This document shows, in pieces, positions 51,907-58,207 of a DNA stretch of 58,207 nt. Each line of letters begins with the position of its first letter. Position 1 is the first letter of the stretch. Both the position numbers and the translations under genes were made by a program. Source of the stretch: Oidiodendron maius Zn (lineage: Eukaryota; Ascomycota; Leotiomycetes; Myxotrichaceae); the NCBI GenBank assembly GCA_000827325.1, contig KN832902.1, positions 112,518 through 170,724 of the forward strand, given 5' to 3'. The notes under the pieces were generated by a model, which did no database searches, was not told the origin of the DNA, and saw only the letters and a program-made list of their open reading frames with translations.

Positions 51907-53330
51907 AACGATAGAGCCCGCTTACAATATCGTCGTCGTTAGAAATTGCTGATTGATAGAGTCGAATCCTATCTTGTACCTTATTATACACCTTGTACCA
52001 GTAGATACCTTTTGCGGCTTCAAGGATAGGGTACTAGCTTGTGAGAAACCGCAAAATGCTCTCGCCGTGATTTCCCATCCTGATAAGACGAGTTTCTTCG
52101 GGGATCCGCGCTCGATATTGACGCGAGCAGATCCTGCAATGCAACCCTCTATGCCTCCTGTAGTGACGTTGTAAGTTTCCTGCTTCGAAATTAGAGAGCG
52201 GTCCTTGAGAGATTGATGAAGCGCCTCACCGTCTCAAACCAGATCTGCAAGACGATGGTCGATAGAATTCATGAAAGCTAAACAGCTTGCTAAACAAAAT
52301 GAATGAAAATAGGAGCGCAAATGTAATAAAATTTGAGAAAGGGCAGTGGACAAGGAGGAGGGATGCGGAAGTAGTGAGTATAGGGAGAAGACAGAAGAAA
52401 CAGTAAAGTGGATAGTGAAGAGGAATTGGCAGACAGCGGTGGAAGCGGATTAATACATCCCGCAGACCACTCGGACGCGCGGCCGACAAACATCCTATAT
52501 GGATACCGTCAGATCCTCAGACCCTCACTTAACGGGGGGCTTATAGTATCATCCACCTCAGAGTACGGATGGAGAGTCTGGCCCCATGATGGTTGTTGAG
52601 AAAAGGTTGTTAAAGCGGCGTGGCTTAGTGCTTAATGTTTGGTGGCCTCAGGCTTTGTGCCAAAGTAGTGGCTTTGTAAAAGCAGCACCCGAAATATCTC
52701 CGCTTTCTCCACGGCGCGGTGAGCGCCTCTCTCCTATACCACGAGCCGATCCATCATCTACTGACACTTTCTATGGTTTCGCTGCAAAAACTCCCTGCTC
52801 GACGACTTTACTTTTTCAGTGCAGGCATAAGGATCGCGGTCTCTGTAGTCGCGGATCTTCAACCTCTATTTCCAATGCCAAGAGCAGATCTTCTGCTTGT
52901 TCATGTTTTGTCTCCTATGCTGGAATCGTCTTTCCTTGTCGGCTGAAGTGTCTTGTTGGACGCTAAGCCGCTATGTGGGTCTAAGTACTTGAATTTTGCT
53001 AATGTGGGCGTCTGCCGCAAGAAAATCCTTCCTGTCCACCATCTCACTACATGGCCCACTGTCACCCTAGATGATTAGGAGGGGTGTCTCTAGGAGTAAC
53101 TAACCTCTTATTTTGGATGGTCAGCTTGAGTTTGTTGCCCGCCTATCCACCCCCAAAGATACCCTTGCTGTTCCTCCCGATTAGTTATATTGATACCCTC
53201 TACAAGGTACGCGCGTTTCATCTATCCTTCAATTTCTGAATACTTCTACCTGCCAATGTCTGCGACGGCGTAGCGTGGTGCAGGCAGACTAACCAGAGAC
53301 GATACTATTGACCATTTCTACACACAGTAA
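51907..53330. other. 1.4 kb without a recognisable gene
   Basis: Short frames at 51953-52174 and 52586-52966 show weak shared words (ADP.., DTF.GF) and may be decayed copies of one sequence, but I cannot name a family. The right end is the promoter of the BAH-like gene. Confidence 0.4.
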
Positions 53331-54488
53331 ATGTCGGCAACTTTCATGCGCAGAAAGCAGTACTCTGCCCAATTGCATGAAGTCGGTACTGGAAGGAGAA
53401 CCCGTAAACATCTCTACCGAGGCATGAGACCACGTAAGGATAATGGGGATGGATATGAACGTGGTACTAGGACCGACAATCAGACTGTTTTCTCTAATGT
53501 TCTTGCTACACGCCAGATGCGTGGGTATGCTTCAGCACCCAACAGTCCAAGTCCTTTGGTACGATCTGATCTTCCATATAAAGTCAGTGATGATGATGAT
53601 GGAAAGACCAATTTCCCACCCGGACAAACCTTGACTGACGGTATTGACGAGGATCTGAAGATTGATGCGGGGAAATCGGCATCGTTTGTGGAATCTGCTG
53701 TCGCTGTAGTTTTGGCTCCACAAAACCGACGCGCTGCCAGTGTTGATATCGTTAGTTACAACCACAGTGGGACAATGCAATCCACTCATCAAAGTGCATC
53801 TCCCTCAGATGATGAAAGATCCCTGAGCCAGTCTGTAAGAGATGACGGAGACATTCAACCTCACAATGTGACACAGGATGACCTGTGCAACGCGGATCAG
53901 GGCGGAGATACTAGTGTCGATATGGCAGCAGCACAAACAAATTCAGAAACTACCGGCCAATCGGACGATGACGTCGAGGCTGCTCTAGAGTACTATAGTG
54001 TCGTCCGGAACGGCCTTAAGAACCATTATATTAAGCGCCATGACAAAAGTGTACCACAATGGAATAGCCTCACTTCTCTGCCATACTTGGACTATCATGG
54101 CGTGAGGTACAAAGTTGGTGATGTCGTATACATTTTGCTCCAGGACAATGATGAAGATTCTTTTGGCAAGATACGTGAGATCCGAGATCTTGCTGATGGT
54201 CGGAAAGTCATCAGCGTCCTATGGTATTTCACGGCCAAAGACGCTAGATCCTACGGCTGTACAACTTTGAAGAGATGGCCCAAGGGCAAGTCGCACATGC
54301 TGACAAGTATGCTGCAAGTTCTCATGTGGGACACAATTAATGGTATGGTGGATGAAAATGTCTTGAAGCAGGTGGCATCGGGAAAAATACTTGACATATA
54401 CGCGAAGACTTGCAAAATACTGGAAAGTGATGCGAAAGCTGTGACGTGGATCAACGAACCGGCGTTGGTGTGTGAGAGCTGCGAATAG
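53331..54488 (+). CDS. BAH-domain-like protein, 385 aa
   Basis: Single open exon. Residues 1-230 are low complexity: a basic N-terminus (RRKQYSAQ, GTGRRTRKH) and an Asp/Ser/Gln-rich middle, probably disordered. Residues about 260-350 look like a bromo-adjacent homology fold: YHGVRYKVGDVVYILLQDND, then FGKIREIRDLADGRKVISVL, WYFTAKDARSYG, and KGKSHMLTSMLQVLMWDTI. Such domains bind chromatin or other proteins, and in fungi similar single-BAH proteins are often multicopy and lineage specific. There is no catalytic domain. No introns are needed; the start is the first ATG in frame. It is isolated among transposon debris. The assignment rests on the pattern of the last third. Confidence 0.65.
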   Translation: MSATFMRRKQYSAQLHEVGTGRRTRKHLYRGMRPRKDNGDGYERGTRTDNQTVFSNVLATRQMRGYASAPNSPSPLVRSDLPYKVSDDDDGKTNFPPGQTLTDGIDEDLKIDAGKSASFVESAVAVVLAPQNRRAASVDIVSYNHSGTMQSTHQSASPSDDERSLSQSVRDDGDIQPHNVTQDDLCNADQGGDTSVDMAAAQTNSETTGQSDDDVEAALEYYSVVRNGLKNHYIKRHDKSVPQWNSLTSLPYLDYHGVRYKVGDVVYILLQDNDEDSFGKIREIRDLADGRKVISVLWYFTAKDARSYGCTTLKRWPKGKSHMLTSMLQVLMWDTINGMVDENVLKQVASGKILDIYAKTCKILESDAKAVTWINEPALVCESCE

Positions 54489-54605
54489 TGTCATAACAGT
54501 TGTTTATAGGGCCTGCACAGGAGGGAGAGCTGAGAAGCCAGGAGTCGTTTCACAAGCTACTCTTCAGAAAGTTTCATAACTGTTCATCTTGCTTATCCGT
54601 TCCTT

Positions 54606-54654
54606 TGTTTGTTTGTTTGTTTGTTCGTTCGTTCGTTCGTTCGTTCGTTCATTC
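54606..54654 (+). repeat. Compound GTTT/GTTC microsatellite
   Basis: About five GTTT units pass into about six GTTC units, 120 bp beyond the stop of the BAH-like gene and probably in its 3' UTR. Confidence 0.9.
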
Positions 54655-54837
54655 AAACAGGATCTAAGGGAATGTCTGAACGAAAGAATGTCGGTGAATA
54701 GTTGTCGTAGAATGTATGCATTTGTTGAGTTGGGAGTAAAGGTTGGATTGAGGTTGGTGCTCGTGCTCGTGCAGCTCACAGCCTCGCGGCATTGTATCGT
54801 TTTGCATCACTAGGATAAATAGCTCGCTATCGCTCGC

Positions 54838-55176
54838 TTATAGTCTTAAATACTCGTCTAGAGTTATAGGCCTAGTATTAGAGAGTATATTTAACCTGTC
54901 TTCACCTGCAACACTACTCCACCCCTTAATAACCTCCTCGCTTTCGGTACGCCTGTGGCCACTGGAGTCGATTCGGAGACTCAGGATGACCATAAATGGT
55001 GCCAATAGTTCATCAATTGATAAATTGAGTGTTTCCGCAGAGGTCGCTTTAGAGATACTGTACCACTTCTCCAAACTGTGAATATTTTGAAATAGAGAAC
55101 CTCCATCACGTCTGACGAATGATTTGTTCGGAAGAGCCAGAATCATAAGGATGCTCTGGTGTAGCTTGGCGAACAA
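54838..55176 (-). CDS. Hypothetical ORF, unknown, possibly a 3' exon or fragment
   Basis: A 112-codon minus-strand frame with balanced composition (AKLHQSILMILALPNKSFV, LSIDELLAPFMVILSLRIDS) extends upstream without an ATG to about 55210. It is longer than most noise frames here. No domain recognised; convergent to the BAH-like gene. It could be the end of a decayed gene. Confidence 0.25.
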   Translation of the reverse strand: MFAKLHQSILMILALPNKSFVRRDGGSLFQNIHSLEKWYSISKATSAETLNLSIDELLAPFMVILSLRIDSSGHRRTESEEVIKGWSSVAGEDRLNILSNTRPITLDEYLRL

Positions 55177-55561
55177 AGGTCGGAGGGTGTAGACGAGTGA
55201 TTTTTTTCTTCTTCTGAAAAGTGGACATCGGTTTGACCCTGAAAAATTGCGGCCGCTTCGATGAGTCAGAGGTGGGTCTACAAAATCCTGATGGTAGGCA
55301 TCAAGAAAGTGATGGTGTTGATACCTGGTACGTTGTAGCGTTACATGGCCAGGCGTGCAGACCAGCCATTTCCCGCGAAAGACGATCGTCCCATTTCTAG
55401 AACCATCATCTCCAAGTGCTCGAGGTCCATCGTTTTTCGAATGGCATCGTTCTCTTGAGGCGGTTGGGAGTGAGTCAGTTGTGTGTTGAGTGGTTCTTGG
55501 TTCCGTGAAGCTCTGCGACTAGGCGCGAGTCTCAGCTGTCGGATAAACGGTTAATATTCTT

Positions 55562-56003
55562 TAACGTATTTGATAAGCGAGTGACGGATGTATGCCAGTG
55601 GCGGACTGCTATTTTACTGCAAAATCATCAAAACAACCTCCCCCATATATTAACGACAACAATACTTATTACTTTATATAATATGCCTATATATTAATCT
55701 ATAGTCTAGAAGTACTAAACTTAATTTATAGGTAATATAGTTAAATTATTTAGCTAAAAAGCTAGAATTTCTTGAAAATGCTTCTTTTAAGCCTTAAATT
55801 TTATATTCAAGTGATTCTAGGTATTTGAAATCTTAAAAAATAGCTTGTAATTATCGCAGTAGTCAGAGAGTTTTAAATCTTAGGTTTAAAGCTTATAGGT
55901 GTTGTGGTTATTAATATAATAGAGGGCTGGTTTTGGATGATTTTGCAGTAAAATAGCAGTCCGCCACTCGCATACATCCACCACTCGCTTATCAAATACG
56001 TTA
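55562..56003. mobile_element. MITE with long inverted arms (ACGTATTTGATAAGCGAGTG ends)
   Basis: ACGTATTTGATAAGCGAGTG at the left end is exactly complementary to the right end, each flanked by TA. Arms extend about 75 bp inward through GGCGGACTGCTATTTTACTG CAAAATCAT. The 280-bp centre is AT rich and non-coding. TA flanks suggest a Tc1/mariner-type mobiliser. Confidence 0.88.
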
Positions 56004-56334
56004 CAGTTCGTTAGTCAGCTTCAATCACGTGACAAATCTGGAATCTTGCGGACGACACCTAGCCCGACCATTACAAGTGAACCAGGAAGTCGTGGGTTTA
56101 CTGAGGTCTGCTGCACTCCCAACACGCCTGAACCAAGCACTCTGTGGGCACGGGATGCGAAGACCACCGTACGCTAAATGATATGAATTTAGGATGCTCA
56201 TCCTGCTGGTCAGAATCATTAGTACACCTAATAAAGCCCCTATTGTATTGAACCTTATGTTATATTGCTGCCTGACCTCTGCAACAGTTCTCTACTACCA
56301 GGGATTCCCATAGGGGATCTCAGTCTTCCAGTCA

Positions 56335-56826
56335 TTGCAGTTAATTTTTGTGTTTACTTGTGCAGCAGAGGACGGACAAGTTGCAAAGATGACGCGACTA
56401 GCCCAGTCTCTTGAAGGTGGCGTTATGTTTTGCATATCATCAAGCAATGCAGTCTACATACCTTCTGGCTGTATACATGCAACGTTTATGGTCTCCGGTG
56501 GCTTCCATGTGACGATGGATTTCACAACCAGAATTTCAGTGCTATCTTTCTCGAGATATCTAGACTTGAATCTGCAAGCTTCTCTAGATCAGAAAGGGCA
56601 GAGCGACTGTTACTATATGTACTGAGACTGCTTGAGTATGGCTCTTGCGAATGGAAGACGTGACCTCGCTCTCAAATGTTGGATTGGTGTCGAATATCGC
56701 CTCAGCCAGATAGCCAAGGCAGATCAGGGGTGGAGAGCGGCCGCATCTACATGCTGGGACTCTTTTCTGTCGAGCAGAATGGCCCATGGCGCGACATGTT
56801 CCTGTGAAATCGGCTGCGCACCTTAA
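56335..56826 (+). pseudogene. JmjC/cupin-like protein C-terminal fragment
   Basis: One plus-strand frame with a single internal TGA (near 56623-56625): RLAQSLEGGVMFCISSSNAV, YIPSGCIHATFMVSGGFHVT and MDFTT resemble the jelly-roll core of fungal JmjC-like proteins (PSG.IHA is the metal-site-like turn). A helical tail follows (ALANGRRDLALKCWI, QGWRAAASTCWDSF). The N-terminal part and any C-terminal Cys-rich tail are missing. Probably a fragment of a multicopy fungal family. Whether it ever bound metal cannot be judged. Confidence 0.5.
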
Positions 56827-57254
56827 ATTCCTCAACTCGGAAGACGTTCATCGTCACAGCACACATTACACCCATGCTTGATTCCGTCCAGAAAAATATT
56901 GGTCCGGTTCCAGTAAAGCCCACAGGAGAGCATTCGAATAGGAGGAGGAAAAAGTAGACAGTCGAGGTGACGATTACTATATCCATGGTTGCATAGATAA
57001 TGGGTTTTATAAATACGTCTTGGGCACATCCTGAGATGGAGCATAGAAATCGAGAGACGAATGAAGATGGTACAGAGAATAGAGGACATAGGAGATACTT
57101 AGGCGTATAGTTTTGTTGCTAATAAGGCATGCCTCATTTATCTCGATCAATGTATCCCTATCATCCCTATCATCCCCAATCTGGCGCTCGCTATTGTACA
57201 TTGCAATTAGGTACTATTTGGTGGTACCAGGTCCATGTTGTTGTCGGCGGACAA

Positions 57255-57518
57255 TTAGAAACGGGCTCTGGTTCCCTTGTCTCGCAAGAAGCAGGCGTGG
57301 CAGACCTGCCCTTTAAGATGCATAGCAAACCACCGCTCCTTGCACCGGCCACAGGTCTCCATCTTGATCTGATTCATGGCGGTGTGGAAGCTCTGTATAT
57401 ACCCCCATTGCTCGGCCGGGAGGACTCCTGCGGTTTGCGGCTGGACTGGTAGAATAGGTTGAGGGGCTTGAGCTTGGGCTTGGTGGATGGGCTGAGGGAC
57501 TCGAGGCTGGTGAGTCAA
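57255..57518 (-). pseudogene. Helitron-type ORF fragment (Cys motif region)
   Basis: The minus-strand frame starts with a Gln/Pro-rich leader (HQAQAQAPQPILPVQPQ) and then METCGRCKERWFAMHLKGQV CHACFLRDKG, a C-x2-C..C-x2-C segment that precedes the helicase-like region of fungal Helitron proteins. It ends after FLRDKGTRARF; no helicase or Rep domain follows. Truncated at both ends. Confidence 0.6.
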
Positions 57519-57745
57519 GTGCAGAGCTACTGCCTGGTGGCACGGCGATGGTCTTCTGGCAGCAGTGGAATAGAACCATGTACAGTACTTGATACGATAT
57601 ATGTGCTACCAGCAAGGCGCAAAGAAGAGGGGGTTTTAAGGAGACGCACAATACGGCGTTCTAACAAGTAGATGAATGACCCAAGGCCATGACCAGCTGA
57701 CTATTGTTACCTATAGCTACATATCTACAACATCTTCATGCATCT

Positions 57746-58207
57746 TCACCAATCCAGCAAAGGCGCATATCCGTTCTTTGCGAGATACCTATTCACCTCT
57801 TTTGTGGTATTATCCCACAGTCCTTGGATCTGCCTCTCATTCTCCGTCACCGGATGGGGCGGCGCCACTTTGCCAAAAGGCACAAGAAACTTCCCCCGGT
57901 ATAGGTCCGGCTTGTTTCGGATCTCTTTAGCTGTTGCCGCAAAGAGTGACGTGAATGACCCTTCGTCCTCACTTATCATTATGCGGCGCATAATTAGCTT
58001 CATAAAACCTGCCAAAACGTCGAGTGCGCTATCAGTACGGATGCCTCTAGCGCCTCCCGGATGTAGCGACACTGAAATGATATTCAGGCCCTGCTTGTCA
58101 AAGCGGCGCTGCAGTTCCTTGGCGAATAATAGGCTAGCCACCTTGGACAGGCTGTAGCGCATCAAGTCAACGTTGAAGAGTGGCTTCGTGGATGTGACGA
58201 AACTTCC
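57746..58207 (-). CDS. Short-chain dehydrogenase/reductase, C-terminal part, cut by the window end
   Basis: NAD(P)-dependent oxidoreductase with a Rossmann fold. The minus-strand frame enters from the right edge and ends at TAG 57746-57748. The visible part holds the catalytic YxxxK (MRYSLSKVASLLFAKELQRR), the SVSLHPGGARGIRT block after it and a C-terminal segment KFLVPFGKV..ENERQIQGLW, typical of WW-domain-oxidoreductase/retinol-dehydrogenase-like fungal SDRs. The nucleotide-binding TGxxxGxG motif and NNAG lie outside the window. No defects in 153 codons. The substrate is unknown. Confidence 0.85.
   Translation of the reverse strand, partial: GSFVTSTKPLFNVDLMRYSLSKVASLLFAKELQRRFDKQGLNIISVSLHPGGARGIRTDSALDVLAGFMKLIMRRIMISEDEGSFTSLFAATAKEIRNKPDLYRGKFLVPFGKVAPPHPVTENERQIQGLWDNTTKEVNRYLAKNGYAPLLDW

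Noticed and set aside
1-58207. PKS, NRPS or terpene synthase backbone gene, tRNA or rRNA genes
   Set aside because: I looked for the signature motifs and structures by eye and saw none; faint or partial copies could be missed.

Overview
This window looks like filamentous ascomycete DNA, most likely from an Aspergillus/Penicillium-type Eurotiomycete. The evidence is intron style (45-70 bp introns, GT..AG ends, CTRAC branch sites, two candidate GC..AG introns), five Zn2Cys6-type regulators, secreted small proteins, and fungal cytochrome P450, Mep, PHO80-cyclin and SPX-EXS families. All coding models were assembled by eye, exon by exon. Intact genes alternate with decayed genes and transposon debris, as in an accessory, possibly subtelomeric, island. 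Several broken genes carry stops at CAA, CAG or TGG positions, as expected from old C-to-T (RIP-like) mutation.

1-11.1 kb: remains of a lipid/small-molecule cluster. It holds an aldehyde dehydrogenase pseudogene fused tail to tail with a P450 pseudogene, then a second P450 that can be spliced into an open 543-aa protein with all diagnostic motifs. A shared promoter separates that P450 from a FAD2-like desaturase pseudogene. An intact phenylacetate-CoA-ligase-like enzyme and a small secreted protein follow. 12.3-20 kb: a small conserved Cys/aromatic protein, a 573-bp dispersed repeat directly upstream of a Zn2Cys6 regulator, a fold-back MITE, a second TIR element and a second Zn2Cys6 regulator. 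20.7-26.5 kb: a Gln/Glu-rich pseudogene, a Tc1/mariner element, and a regulator whose 5' end is replaced by pogo-type transposon remnants.

26.6-38.7 kb: a nutrient-sensing block. It holds an intact Mep/Amt ammonium transporter with upstream GATA sites, an intact PHO80-like cyclin, an intact cAMP-receptor-like GPCR, and a nearly intact SPX-EXS (XPR1/SYG1-type) phosphate protein broken by one extra G in a G-run. 38.7-44.4 kb: a GH32 glycosidase pseudogene, a second full copy of the 573-bp repeat, and a 701-aa Zn2Cys6 regulator whose zinc cluster is assembled across an 18-nt micro-exon and whose locus is flanked by diverged direct repeats.

44.4-58.2 kb: mostly mobile-element debris (LTR traces, a second copy of the fold-back MITE, a MULE fragment, a DUF3435 tyrosine-recombinase relic of the family that includes Starship captains, another MITE, a Helitron fragment). 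Within it are a 69-aa secreted cysteine-rich protein, a regulator fragment, a BAH-like protein, a JmjC-like fragment and the 3' part of a short-chain dehydrogenase cut by the window end. No rRNA, tRNA or CRISPR was recognised. The strongest leads are the DUF3435 relic beside a nutrient/regulator cargo, the repeat upstream of three regulators, and the spliced genes that simple ORF calling misses.
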